Program-made: the position numbers and the translations under genes | The notes under the pieces: generated by a model | What the model was told of the DNA's origin: nothing | The model's database searches: none | What the model saw: the letters and a program-made list of their open reading frames with translations, nothing else | DNA from: Euclidia mi | Taxonomy: Eukaryota; Arthropoda; Insecta; Lepidoptera; Erebidae | Assembly (NCBI GenBank): GCA_944739405.2 | Contig: OX123186.2 | Span: 94,997,727 to 95,061,726, forward strand | Length of the DNA: 64,000 nucleotides | Direction of reading: 5' to 3' | Part shown: piece by piece, positions 43,541 through 54,525 of the stretch | Numbering within the stretch: position 1 is the stretch's first letter | How the letters are laid out: every line of letters begins with the position of its first letter

Positions 43541-43921
43541 AACAAAGTCTATCTTCCGTCTGTCTGTCCCTATGTATGCTTAAATCTTAAAAACTACGCA
43601 CGGGATTTTATTGCGGTATTTTTAAGAGATAGAATGATTCAAGAGGAAGGATTTTACGAATAATTGACGCGAGCGAAGCCGCTGGCGACGTCAAGTCTTA
43701 CGCTAATATATAAAGCTGAAGAGTTCATTTGTTTGTTTGTTTATTTGTTTGTTTGGTTGAACGCGCTAATCTCAGGAAGTACAATCCGATTTGAAAATTC
43801 TTTCAGTGTTAGATAGGCTATTTATCTAGGAAGGCTATAGGCTATATAACATCGCTCTCTGAGTGACGGGAGCGGAGCAGCAGCCTTAAATAACGCTGAT
43901 GTAACCGCGGGCATCCTCTAG
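43541..43921. repeat. Two adjacent dispersed repeats ending in CTAG
   Basis: The first (43541-43700) contains gtctgtctgtccctatgtatg and gagcgaagccgctggcgac. The second (43705-43921) contains gaacgcgctaatctcaggaa and ends gcgggcatcctctagtat. Both resemble non-autonomous Helitron-like repeats common in Lepidoptera. No coding. Confidence 0.5.
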
Positions 43922-44124
43922 TATATTATATCCCATAAAAACAATACTTGTCAAAAATACCAAGTCTCACGACCGTAAAAAGTTGTGAGATCCATGTAAT
44001 ACCAAATCGGTCAATTAAAAATCTTGAATGTTTTAATTAAATATATTGACTCGGCCATCGCATGAAAACACAATATATCTCATAAGTAACACATATACTA
44101 TATAAATTAGATAGTTTTATGCGA

Positions 44125-44398
44125 TTGCCACGTTGGTCTCGCGGCATAAATGTGCGCGTGGGATCGGGAGGTCCCGGGTTCGATTCCTGGGTCGGGCAGT
44201 GTTATTGGGCTTTTCTGTCACGAAATTCTCAGTAGCAGCACGGAGTCTGGAAATGTGCCCGGTACGGCAATAGGCTCGCCCCTTATTACGTGGGACTAAA
44301 GTATATCTGGCGAAAAGTGGGTGTAGAAGTACGCCTCTGGCTACCCCTTCGGGGATAAAAGGCGTGACGTTATGTATGTATGTATGTATAATTCTTAA
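44125..44398 (+). mobile_element. SINE (family S2), plus orientation, full length
   Basis: Pol III box A is in the ttgccacgttggtctcgcgg region and box B ggttcgattcc at 44177-44187. The body contains gcaataggctcgccccttat and the tail is gctaccccttcggggataaa followed by (gtat)n. It gives the cleanest family sequence in the window. Confidence 0.8.
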
Positions 44399-45001
44399 AC
44401 TACCGGTTCAAATTGAATGAAATTTGAAATACACCATCTTTATGCAATGCCTGCACGGTTACTAAACGCTCAGGCTTCTAGTTTAATCCACAACGAAGTT
44501 ATAGGGGGTCGAAAATGGCCTGAATAGCTTCGAGAAAAGGATGGTACGGCCGTGCCGCTTTTTTGCTCGATTTGGTGGGGGCACTACCGTGCCCCCAGAT
44601 ACCTAGTAATAGTAAAAAGCACAACGAGAAAAAAAAAACAACAAGAACGGCATTTGATACTTTTTAATGCTTATTGTCTCTTTTATGCAACAGCCTGTTA
44701 TTATTTTTCAGTCGTGGCCGCATGTCGGCTACCGGCCGTACCGAATATTTAATCTATAGGTACATTAATCTAGCTACTAGGATATACATGTTTGACATAA
44801 ATTCCATAAAAAATATGTAAAATAATTATGTGTCTGTAGCAAGCCTAATCTATAGATAGATCACATATTGGGACCAGCCGTAAAATTTAGTAAGTAAGAG
44901 AAAATGGACTGAATGCCTAGTTATGTTTTTATTCGTTCACTTTATACATACAGAGCGTATACAAGTAGACTAAATACCTTGACCATTTTCGCCGAATTCT
45001 C
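44399..45001. other. Spacer, no gene seen
   Basis: Nothing recognised. Confidence 0.35.
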
Positions 45002-45158
45002 AGTAGCAGCACGGAGTCTGACAATGTGCCCGGTAACGGTAATTAGTAACGGTAATAGGCTCGCCCTCTATGACGTGGGACCTAAACTTCATAACATGGC
45101 GAAATGTGGGTTGATTTTACACCTCTGCCTACCCCTTCGGGGATCCAGGCGTGAATCT
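45002..45158 (+). mobile_element. SINE (family S2), 5'-truncated
   Basis: Phrases cagtagcagcacggagtctg, ggtaataggctcgccctc and ctaccccttcggggatccag match the distal half of the copy at 44125. It ends 57 bases before the next exon, so it forms part of that exon's upstream splice region. Confidence 0.7.
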
Positions 45159-45215
45159 GTTTTCTTTTATTGTCTGGTGAAACTACTGACTTCTTTTGTA
45201 CTTTATTTTCAACAG

Positions 45216-45409
45216 AAGCGCAGATGATTGTGTCGAGAAGGGGCAAGCCGATGATAAAGATGGGTGGCTATCGTTTCTCGCAGCACAGCCTGTATCGCAA
45301 GGGAAGGCCGAAGGTTCTCTGGGTCTGTCAATGTCAAAAGGGATGCCGCGCCTCTATCACTACCATTGATAATGCAATTGTTAAAGTAAATAACACCCAC
45401 AATCATTAA
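45216..45409 (+). CDS. mod(mdg4): FLYWCH alternative terminal exon 27
   Basis: Acceptor tttcaacag ends at 45215; 63 residues. Landmarks are V5-S6-R7-R8-G9-K10-P11-M12, G16-G17-Y18-R19-F20-S21-Q22-H23-S24, W35-V-C37 and C43-R44-A45, with one residue less than its relatives between the two Cys (C-Q-C-Q-K-G-C, with an extra Cys at 39), and H61-N62-H63. It is very close to exon 23 (L-Y-R-K-G-R-P-K-V-L-W-V-C in both), although 8 kb away. Confidence 0.89.
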
Positions 45410-46399
45410 TGATTACCAATGTATGATAATGTACACTCAATATATAGGTATGTATGTTTATTCATTGTCTATTACCCCTAGTAACTAGAAGCTCTGCTTA
45501 GTTTGGGAATAGATGGTATTGTGTGTAGGTATGTGGTATGATATTATTTATTTATTAAATTAAATTGATTATTCTTGCCACAAAGATTTTTCATTTCTTT
45601 TGAAGCAGTCTTGCATACTTAAGTATGTTGATCTACCTGATACTAATTGGAGACTCAAAGTCCCCAATAGGTCTGTGGTTTCTCGGTTGAGTAGCTGGTT
45701 TGTATGTATGTGCCTATCATTATCAGTAATTAGCCCGTATTAGTCCTATGCTAACAAATGCCTCTGTTTAGTAAATCTGTATAAATTCTGCTATTACGCA
45801 TACATATTATCATTTATCGCTGCACGCAGTGCCTTCCTCGTCGTCAGGATAACCTTCTATTACTTGGGGGCTGCTTCAAGGCAAAATCGTTGTAGAACGC
45901 CGTGCAGAACAGCAGGGGTAGGGGTGTGCAAGATTGCGCGGTGTATAAGATTGCGCAGAGCGATTATCCAATCAGGAAGCAGTTGTTGGTGGCCATCTAT
46001 CATCTTCTACCGACATTCTAACTGAACCGGCACAAAAAACTTTAGTTTTTAATACAATTTCCTGAAAGGACTACGGGCAAAAATATATGGGCTCCGTCCC
46101 CATATACCAACACACATGGAACTGATGCCAATGTGTGCCTTAAGTATCCACTTTTTGATTAAAATCCTTCCTTTTACTTAAATCCATGGGATATACCCAT
46201 AAAAACACAATTGATTATTATTAATTAACCTATGTTTTCATTTTACACTTGCACGTTATTTTAACATTATGGTTATATTACAGTACAAAACATGATTTAG
46301 TAACGATACAAAATAAAAATAGTGTATTTTTAATAATATACTTACATTGAAATGATTATGAACGAATAATACGAAAAAACATGAAGATGTGGGAAAAAG

Positions 46400-46660
46400 G
46401 CTGCTAGCCTTGAATGGAACTGGGCGGGCCATGTCAGCCGTATACATGAGTATCGTTGGGCGAAAATCTCGACACTGTGGGTGCCAGAAAATGGTCGTCG
46501 TCGCCGGGGTTGGCCCCGAAAATGGTGGCGAGATGACCTAGACGCCTACCACAAGAGTTGGCTTGAGATTGCAGGCGACAAAAGAGCGTGGAAAGATCTG
46601 GGGGAGGCCTTTGCCGCAGCAGTGGGACAGTACAGACTAAAGAAAATTAGAACATAACGA
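46400..46660 (+). pseudogene. RTE-like LINE C-terminal fragment
   Basis: The + strand reads W-N-W-A-G-H-V-S-R-I-H-E-Y-R-W-A-K-I-S, then R-R-G-W-P-R-K-W-W-R-D-D-L and G-E-A-F-A-A-A-V-G-Q, the typical C-terminus of RTE-like reverse transcriptases, ending in a stop. Nested in the TIR element. Confidence 0.65.
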
Positions 46661-46734
46661 ATATAAATGAATGAATCATTTAAATTCATTGTCTTCCAAT
46701 ATTCATTCTTACAATGCTCATAGTAGGCAAATAA

Positions 46735-47275
46735 GAATCCCCCCCGTGGGATCTCCACCTTGTCGTGGTGGGGGGGCTCAGTAACCGTGGATTGGTCACC
46801 CGCGGTGAAGCTAAGAGGGATCCAGGAGGGGACGCTCCGCGTGGGCTTGGAGGGGCCTGCGCAGGATGCGTCCAACGGTGTGGGTGCGGGGGACAGTTCT
46901 GTGGCGCGGTCGCTATCTCCCGCGACCAAATGGGGGCGCACCATTCGATGCGTCGCGGTGGGGCCGCAGAGGAAGAGGAGATGCGGTGTTGCGTTGCCGT
47001 CCTCCCTATCCTCTGCGGCCGCTGGGCATTTTGGCGGCGGAGTACAACACCTTAATTCGTCGCCAAGGGGGTTTTGTTCGGGGCCCGCCTGACCATCTGG
47101 CGAGCCAATACCCGTCGGAGGGTGGCGACGAGTGCTTTGGTGATGCCCCACCCTCCGAAACACGGGTACATGGCGGAAGTCGAGGTGGTTTTTAGTGGAA
47201 ACACCACATACTCCGGCTCTTATTTCCCCCAAGAGTTGGAGATCCGAAGGGATTTTCCACCTCGTAAAAAAAAAA
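46735..47275 (+). repeat. GC-rich LINE-derived segment with poly(A)
   Basis: Begins ccccccgtgggatctccacc and ends with a run of A at 47264-47281. Its core matches 8771-9030 in inverted orientation. A 246-codon minus-strand frame and several plus-strand frames across it are composition artefacts. It probably represents the 5' part joined to the A-tail of a retrotransposon. Confidence 0.55.
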
Positions 47276-47339
47276 AAAAAAGGCAAATAACAATAGTAAT
47301 AGAGTGTTAATATTACTGGTGTATTTTTATATACTATAT

Positions 47340-47600
47340 TGACGACCGGTTGGCGCCGCGAGAGTGTAAGCGACTGCTACGCCGAAGGTCGCGGGTTCGA
47401 TTTCCGCTCAAGTCAAACATTTGTGTGCATCAACATGGATGTTTGTCTGGGTGTTTCCATTTATAATATGTATGTATTTACAAAAAAAAGGAGTATATAT
47501 GTATGTTTATCCATTATCTAGTACCCATATTACAAGCTTCTGCTTAGTTTGGGACTAGATGGTGTTGTATGAATGTGGTAGAATGTACCATTACTTCCTA
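47340..47600 (+). mobile_element. tRNA-like SINE (family S3)
   Basis: Head gaccggttggcgccgcgaga with a box B region gggttcgatttcc near 47394, then gtttgtctgggtgtttcc and cttagtttgggactagatgg. A related piece is at 52075-52290 (ggtcgcgagttaaatttccg, tgtttgtcttggtctgg). No coding. Confidence 0.6.
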
Positions 47601-48269
47601 TAATAGTTAAATGAGTAGGTATTTTACAATTATTCGTCAATAATGCGTCAACAAAAGATTTCTTTAAACGTTAACTACTATGACAACCCCATGCATTTGG
47701 GCAATGTCGCCATAGTAAAAAAATATCACCTTGCCAAGATGCGTCGATTGAGCTACATTTCATTTCTGTTGATGGGTGGGGACGATTCCGCCCATGGTCC
47801 TTTATTTGAAATTAACTAAATTTGATACCAGTCTTACATAATTTAGGTATTTTATAAACGTGGTTGCAGTAAATATAAACCAGGTAAGCTGTTTTTATCT
47901 GTTTATTTCTATCAAATTACTCTCGAAGTGTGTTTCGCCTGAGCCAGTACGACATTCAAGTGAATAGATGGCACTTGTGGTATTTTAAAGCTGTGTGTAC
48001 AAGACTGCGCGCGCATTCTTGTACACTGAAGCATATTTTATTTTGGAATTCGTTTTTAATTAGCTATATGTAAGCTGTTAAGCTTATTAATTTATTATTT
48101 ATGTATTTTTGGGATTTCACATAGACAAAGGAAGACACAGAGAAAAAATGTGGATGTAAGTGTAATAGAAGAAGCTCGTAAATTGATTGCAGATGTAATC
48201 TACTCTTAGATTAAGATTGAAGAAAGAATCTTCACCCCAATCCTTAGGTAGTTATAGATGTACCTTTAC

Positions 48270-48640
48270 CCCACAAATGGAAGGTGATGCTTGATTATAT
48301 CCAAAAGCTTGATGCAATGTTCTATGGAATAACTGCAAAAAAATTGAGGGTGTTGGCCTATGATTTTGCCGATAATTTTAAGCAGCTCTCCACACAAAAG
48401 GATACTCGAAGAAGAAGGTAAAAAGAAACGTGTAAAGCCTTTACCTAAAAAGAATAAGATTGCTAAGCCAAAGAAGCCAGCCAATGCACCCAAGAAAAAA
48501 ATAATTATGGTCAGAACTGTACATTGAGCCAATTACCGAAGACTGGATTGAGTGTTTTTGTTGCAAAGAATGGTGGCACGACAAATGCACAGCATAATGT
48601 GATGTTTGTGAGTAGGAAATGCGCATTGACCAATATGCGC
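48270..48640 (+). pseudogene. Decayed pogo-like transposase pieces
   Basis: Forward frames give I-T-A-K-K-L-R-V-L-A-Y-D-F-A-D-N (DNA-binding region type), a lysine-rich stretch (K-K-R-V-K-P-L-P-K-K-N-K), and a C-terminal W-I-E-C-F-C-C-K-E-W-W-H-D-K-C-like zinc finger, all with frame changes. This arrangement resembles pogo-type transposases with a PHD-like tail, lacking the DDE core. Weak assignment. Confidence 0.4.
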
Positions 48641-49078
48641 AAACTTGCACACCGGGCCGCGCACTCTTGTCGTTTAGGACGCAGCAATTTTTTTAAATAG
48701 TTCCTAAAATGTTACCTATAATTGTTTTATAATATTTTTTCTTAACAGGCAGATAACCTAAATAAACGAATAAAGACTGAAGTTGGCTCTAAACTGCGCA
48801 GTCCTGCACACCCCTACCCTACATAGCTGTTTGAATTCCGTGACATGCTTTAGAAGAGGTTGGCTCTTAAATAAATATTGATAGTAGCAGTTATCAGCAT
48901 GATACCTGACTATTTAATTTTGTATACTTGGGTTATTAATTAGGATGTACTTATTTTCCATTGTCGTACGTTTGCAAAGCTCCCCGTGTCACAGGATATG
49001 ATCATAGTGCGGAGCCATTTTTCAAAAAAGAGAAAATATAAATAAAGTTAAATAATTATACCCTTCCCTTTCTTGCAG

Positions 49079-49290
49079 AAATCCGAATGATCAAGTCAAC
49101 CAGAGGCAAGCCCATGTTACAAGTGGGTGAATACCGCTTCAACCAGCATGCTCGCTATCGGAACGGAGGCCCTAGGGTGCTGTGGATCTGCATACGATGG
49201 AGTACCGGCTGCAGGGCCTCGATAACCACCTTCAATAACGAAGTTATCAAAATGAATTACACACATACGCATGTTAGACATCAGAACTGA
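49079..49290 (+). CDS. mod(mdg4): FLYWCH alternative terminal exon 28 (HTH type)
   Basis: Acceptor tttcttgcag ends at 49078; 69 residues. Landmarks are K5-S6-T7-R8-G9-K10-P11-M12-L13-Q14-V15-G16-E17-Y18-R19-F20-N21-Q22-H23, W35-I-C37, C44-R45-A46 and H62-T63-H64 followed by V-R-H-Q-N. Its second half (C-R-A-S-I-T-T-F-N-N-E) is nearly the same as in exon 26, pointing to recent common origin. Confidence 0.89.
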
Positions 49291-50209
49291 GCAAAGAAGA
49301 ACTCATCTACATATAAAGTATTATATGAGTTATACTTAGGAATTTATGATTTATTTATATGCGTTAATAATTATAAAATATTCTCTTTAACGTAAATATT
49401 TTTTAGAGGCGAAATACATATTTTTATTTAGATGTAAAAATGTATTGATTGATACACTAGGAGGTGATACTATGTTACTATAAGTTTAATATAAAAAAAT
49501 ACGTAACTGTGGTAGCTTAACCCATTCCCAATCCCATGAGCCACATGTGGCTCATAACAATTGAATTTCTATTGTGTCTGCGGTCGGACAGTGAAACTGT
49601 TATACGGATACACGTAGCCCCGCTACTAAAGGAAGTCGGGGGACACCTCAGTTGTTTTTAGTGCGTGGGTCGAACAGCTTTCAGGAGTCGTTCGCACTTC
49701 CTTCGATAATCTCTAAACTCCATAATTATTGGGTTGAGTTTGGAACCTGGTTCACCAGGTTCCAAACTCAACCCAATAATTATCATATCAATATTGGCCC
49801 GCATCTAGAATTTTCCATCGCGAAAATAAAGCACAGCAGAAAGAGGGTTGCAACCAAGCTTTAAAAAACATTAAATTATATACATGGATGGAATAAGCTC
49901 AAGAAATAACCCATATCGTAACGAAATAGTTTGATTTTCATGTGTTTGTGTAATAATACTGTTAGATTATAAGGTAGATATTAACAGTTTTTAAAATAAA
50001 ATTAACCTCCAAAAACCAGAAACTTGTTTCATTTTGAATAGGTATTTGTCATACGAAATGCATTACCTTTTAATACGAGTACTTAAATACTTTTGAATTG
50101 TATTCTACATCTAATTTATGCCAATTATTAACTTTTTGGTGCTATACGTAATGTTGTATGAGATTTTGTTTTTATCTTAGTTATACTAATTTTAATTAAC
50201 TTTTTCAAG
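49291..50209. other. Spacer with a perfect hairpin
   Basis: Apart from the 62-bp inverted repeat at 49722-49783, nothing is recognised. A 70-codon frame across the hairpin is not supported. Confidence 0.45.
49722..49783. repeat. Perfect 30-bp inverted repeat, 2-base loop
   Basis: Arms 49722-49751 and 49754-49783 are exact complements, with core gggttgagtttggaacctgg. The loop is tc. It could fold into a long RNA hairpin or be a very recent inverted duplication. Confidence 0.9.
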
Positions 50210-50442
50210 ATGTTCGCCTCATTACTTCAATCAAGGGCAAGCCGATGTTGCAGATTGGTCCGTACCGCTTCAGTCAACATAGCAGTTATATAAAGAGAGG
50301 TCCGAAGATACTCTGTGTGTGTTCCAGATATTCGTCGGGATGTCGGGTCTCTGTGATCACGGTTGATGACACCACCATTATTACAATGAAGAACGAACAT
50401 AACCATAAACCTAGCTACAATTTAAATTATGCTAATGTATAG
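50210..50442 (+). CDS. mod(mdg4): FLYWCH exon 29 with weak acceptor and Cys for Trp
   Basis: The only acceptor in correct phase is tttttcaag ending at 50209, an AAG instead of the YAG used elsewhere. It encodes 76 residues. Landmarks are T5-S6-I7-K8-G9-K10-P11-M12-L13-Q14-I15-G16, Y18-R19-F20-S21-Q22-H23-S24, C35-V-C37 (TGG to TGT at the signature Trp), C44-R45-V46 and H63-N64-H65 with an 11-residue tail. Loss of Trp plus a weak splice site suggests reduced use or early decay, though the frame is open. Confidence 0.72.
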
Positions 50443-50512
50443 GCGACTTAAAACTATTTATTGTATTAAGTTACGTATTGGGATATAGTGTATTTAAATA
50501 TATTTTATAATT

Positions 50513-50690
50513 CATCATCATCAGCCCTTTATACTGTCCCACTGCTGGGCACGGGCCTCTTCTCATTATGAGAACGATAGGGCCATAGCCCACCACGCTG
50601 GCCAAGTGCGGGTTGGCAGACTTCACATGTCTTTCGAGAATGTTATGGAGAACTCTCAGACATGAAAGAAAATTCATTTTCTTGGTCCCT
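50513..50690 (-). repeat. Lepidopteran catcatcagcc interspersed repeat
   Basis: Begins catcatcatcagccctttat, then tgtcccactgctgggcacg and accacgctggccaagtgcg. Same family as 25534-25765. No gene content. Confidence 0.65.
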
Positions 50691-51273
50691 TACTGGTGCT
50701 GGCAAGGATATTGCCACCATGTTTTTTTCTTATTGTAAACATGTATAATTTTTTTTCTTGAACATTAATTATTAAACTACCCACAATTATTCCATAAAAC
50801 AAGATTTTATTTTTCTGACATAAAAAAATGCTTCTACCAGTAAAAGGGTTAAGAACAAGCAAGACTCGTTATTTAAGACGAAAAGGTAGGAGTAAAAATG
50901 ATCATAATGATTAATATCGTGGAAAAGATACGCGAAGAGACAAAAGACCTACTAAGTCAAGGCTCATGCGTCTCGTACATTACGGCATTGCTTTAATATA
51001 ATAATATATTCTAGTCATAAGACGTATTGTAATCAGTTCACGAATTATTTTTGCGTGATTCGCACCCGTAGTAGTGCGGAAGGGCCTATTCAGAAAGAGC
51101 ACTAGGGGAGAAGAAGCTGTATGTTTCTTGCAACCATACGAGTGCACTAAGAAGGCATTTTACGAAATTCCAACAGGATCGGGCTAAAACAGTTAAATAA
51201 AAAAAATACGGGCGTAGCTGCTGAGGTATTTAATTTAAATTAAAGCTATTTAATTTTAAATGTATTTTTTCAG
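50691..51273. other. Spacer with Helitron-like fragment
   Basis: 51085-51225 carries gtgcactaagaaggcatttt and ggcgtagctgctgagg, related to the repeat at 4741. The final 40 bases (taattttaaatgtatttttt plus cag) are also present before exon 31. Confidence 0.45.
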
Positions 51274-51485
51274 CCATAGTTTACAAAATTTCAAGATTTG
51301 GCAAGCCTGTTATTGAGTTGGGCAACCATCGGTACAATCTGTACGTGCCTTATCATCACTCGCGAGACGTATCGGCAGCCGTTAAGAAACAATGGAGGTG
51401 CGTCAAGTGGGTGACTAACCAATGTCGAGCGCGTATCACCACTCTCGATGAAACTATTATTAAGACTAATGAGCATAATCATTAA
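51274..51485 (+). CDS. mod(mdg4): FLYWCH alternative terminal exon 30 (long linker)
   Basis: Acceptor tattttttcag ends at 51273; 69 residues. Landmarks are I5-S6-R7-F8-G9-K10-P11-V12-I13-E14-L15-G16-N17-H18-R19-Y20-N21-L22, Y-V-P-Y-H-H linker, W40-R-C42, C50-R51-A52 and H67-N68-H69 before TAA. The linker between R-Y-N and Trp is about five residues longer than in the middle subgroup; this defines the third subgroup with exons 31-34. There is no start codon in its beginning. Confidence 0.89.
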
Positions 51486-51932
51486 AGATAGAAACAATAT
51501 AAAAATATGTTCCATCTCATTTTCCTAGCACAGCGGGTTGTGCGGGTGCTGCTGCTGAAGGAGTAGGAGATTACGTATTTAAGTCGTTTAAAGTCGAAAC
51601 GTTGGGGCCATGGGGTCCAAGTGCGGCATCTCTTTTTAGAGATCACTCAAAGAGACTGGTTGACGCCTCGCATGACCAGAAGGCTGGCCTGTATTTGGCG
51701 CCTTTTGCGATCAGCATTGCCATACAACGTGGTAATGCTGCCAGCATTCTGGGCACGCTACCAATTGACGGCGATTTTCTTCCCTTTTCATGTATTGCTT
51801 TAATTTATTAGTTGTTTAAGTATACAAATTATTGTCTTATTTTATGTGTAAGTAGTCTCCTTAGTCAATTTTCATTGCAAATAAATATTTATCAACTCAT
51901 ATAAAATAATCTTAATTATCGTTCGCTTAATA
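51486..51932. other. Spacer, no gene seen
   Basis: Contains 3' flank of exon 30 with aataaat near 51880. Two overlapping frames at 51602-51811 have no family resemblance. Confidence 0.35.
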
Positions 51933-52060
51933 GTTTGCCCGGTAGATGGCAATAGGCTCGCCCCGTATTACATTGGGATCAAAACATAACTGCCGAAATG
52001 TGGGTGTGTATTACACCTCTGCCTACTCCTTCGGGGATAAAAAGCGTGAAGTTATGTTAT
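51933..52060 (+). mobile_element. SINE (family S2) 3' fragment
   Basis: Phrases ggcaataggctcgccccgta, ctactccttcggggataaaa and a (gttat)n tail; head missing. Confidence 0.7.
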
Positions 52061-54183
52061 GTTATAAAATTATATTATGTTATTCCCCACATAGAAGGTC
52101 GCGAGTTAAATTTCCGCTTAAGTCACTGATCTGTACGTGTGAACATGTATGTTTGTCTTGGTCTGGGCGATGTATAATACCTATGTATGTGTTTACGAAA
52201 AAAGTACATGCATATGTAAGTTTATCTAGTTTGTGTAGTAATACAGTTGTGTGTTTATGCTGTATTATGTATTATATGTGTATGTGGTAGATACCATGTT
52301 ACACACGTCAGTTTTCGAGTACGAATTTTCAAATTATTTCATTAAACTACCACTGCTAATAAATTTGGGTTTTGTTCAATCTATAAATAAGTTTTCTTTG
52401 TGTCTTTGGATATTTGGGCATTTTCGTCAAAATGTTTACCTATGTTTGAAAATAGCTTACTAATATTGTTTTGAATATTTTAGCTAATTATTGGTTTTGT
52501 GTAGTGGTAAATTTAACGAACTTTCGTACATATGTATTTGTTTTATTATATAGCCCTTAATTCAAATAATATATGAAAATAAATAGTAACTTAGATACGT
52601 TTTGGTCATGACCGTTACCAAATAATAAAGTGCTCCTGAAATGAAACTGAACTTAGGATTGCATTTTTTTGTGTATATAGGTTAATCCATTGTGCTATTA
52701 TGCAATCTAACACAAAAACTCAGTTGTGAGCGAAATATTGCCATAGTAATTTATAAAAAATGGTCATGATCGTTACTTGTTACGAAAACTCTATTCCTAA
52801 CTTTTATATATCTATTTAACAACTGGTGATAGATCTAGAATTCCCATGCCAAATTAAACTTAAATACCCTTGTGCTAAAAATATTAAAAAATATATTCAA
52901 TTATTTAAAGAAATATTAGAAAAAAACATAAAAGCTCTTAAAATATTTCGAGGGACAGTCACGTATACCTGACCCACTAGTAACGGTCCTGACATCGTAA
53001 AGTTGTGGATATACCGATATAATGGTAAATAAAACACATGTTTTACAATAATAAATTATATTTCGCACATATTATATTTCGTAAAATAAATTATAGCTAG
53101 GTCCTAGCTTCTCTATCATGGGCTGAGTACATGCATTTCGGGAAAACACTGACTTTAATTTGTGTATATTAGTTATATTATGCAGTTTCACAGTAGTAAG
53201 GATTCTCTCAGTGTGCCCACGTATTTAGGATGTCCTGTCCGTTACTTATTTAGTCAATCTCATACATTACCGACTATTGGGTAATGGTCAGGACGTAACG
53301 GTATCACAATTTTACTTAGATTTTTAAACTTATTGCAAAAATGTTGTAAGATAACTAGATAGCTTTAATTTACTCAAAACCAGAATTAAATTCACCACGT
53401 GAAACAATCTTCGCTTTAACACAAACATAAGAAGATTATTTTAGGAACATAAAATACTTACTGGTCAATGAGAGGCAAAACGCCGAAAAAAGACCGTTAC
53501 CGGTCGAAACACTCTCAATACTGAAGATATATAAAAACTGACGCTTCAAAATGGCTGCTGGTATTGACATGTTTGATTTGGTCTTGCTATTTAAATAAAA
53601 AAAATCCGAATAGTAGAAAAAGATCACTATTAAAAACAATTCAATTTACGGTCACGGTGCATAGACATGTCCAGTTAACACATTTCAAGGGGACAGGATA
53701 TAAACTTAAAAATCTTAAAATATTTGTATTAAAATATATTTTACAGTTTAACGTGCTTGAAAACTACAACCTGATTACAAAAACAGAAATGTGTGGAATA
53801 TGTAATGAGATACTAATTGCAAAAAAAAAACATTAACAAAGGTCATATATCTAAAAGAGGACAGTACTGCAACACGTAAGAGGTCGCATTTCTGGATTTA
53901 ATTTTATTACTTTCATTTAAATTTATCATAACAATTTAAGTGAAAAAGAATTCTGTATTCATTTGGAACGACTCTTTATTTACTAGACACTTCTATGTCA
54001 TACAAATGTTAGTTATTTGCAACTTTCTTGCATCTCACGAGTGGGTTGTTAAACATTTTGACGAAAATGCCCATTTGGTTTGTCATTATTTTCTTAAAAC
54101 CTAAAACATTCGTTACATATTTTGTTTATTAGGCACCTCTGTAAATTACAAGAAATTATTAAAATTTAAATGTATTTTTTCAG
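52061..54183. other. Spacer with SINE S3 piece and a repeated 15-mer
   Basis: 52075-52290 is a family S3 SINE piece. From 52604 to 53505 a motif close to ggtcatgaccgttac recurs five times in both orientations. No exon until the acceptor at 54183. Confidence 0.45.
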
Positions 54184-54404
54184 CTGCCGTTTACTCAATT
54201 TCAAGATATGGAAGGCCTGTTATAGAATTGAACAGTCATCGGTACAATCTGTATGTGCCTCATTACTCGCGGGTGCGAGGCATAGTCAACACTACTATAA
54301 AACGATGGCGCTGCGTCAAGTGGGGGACGAGCAACTGTCGACCGGCCATTACCACCGTCGACGAAACTATTGTAAAGACAGCTAATGAGCACAATCATCT
54401 ATAG
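54184..54404 (+). CDS. mod(mdg4): FLYWCH alternative terminal exon 31 (long linker)
   Basis: Acceptor tattttttcag ends at 54183, with the same 20-odd bases upstream as exon 30. It encodes 72 residues. Landmarks are I5-S6-R7-Y8-G9-R10-P11-V12-I13-E14-L15, H18-R19-Y20-N21-L22-Y23-V24-P25-H26, W41-R-C43, C51-R52-P53 (Ala replaced by Pro) and H69-N70-H71 followed by Leu and TAG. The Gly of the G-x-H/Y-R block is Asn. A close sister of exon 30, so the pair stems from a local duplication including the splice site. Confidence 0.88.
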
Positions 54405-54525
54405 ACAGTGGAGAATATGTACTTGGCTTTCGTAAGAGGTCGGTAAAGGCAAGTAAAACTTGCACAGGTCAGGTGGATGGGTGCCCGCGTGTGGCTATAG
54501 CTTCAGAACGCTACCGCGCTTCTGA

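Larger units (their letters stand above)
45921..48814. mobile_element. 2.9-kb TIR element with nested LINEs
   Basis: Terminal inverted repeats ggggtgtgcaagattgcgc (45921) and gcgcagtcctgcacacccc (to 48814) are flanked by TA on both sides. Subterminal gtgtataagattgcgcag and gtgtacaagactgcgcgc units recur inside. It is interrupted by LINE sequence (46400-47275) and carries a decayed transposase-like region at 48270-48640. TA target sites suggest a Tc1/mariner/pogo superfamily member. It fills most of the intron between exons 27 and 28. Confidence 0.55.

Noticed and set aside
46546..47286. A 246-codon minus-strand open frame
   Set aside because: It lies over a GC-rich LINE-derived segment that also has long frames on the plus strand and recurs inverted at 8771-9030; no protein family is recognised.
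49652..49864. 70-codon frame spanning the perfect hairpin
   Set aside because: The inverted repeat explains its openness; no motif or homologue recognised.
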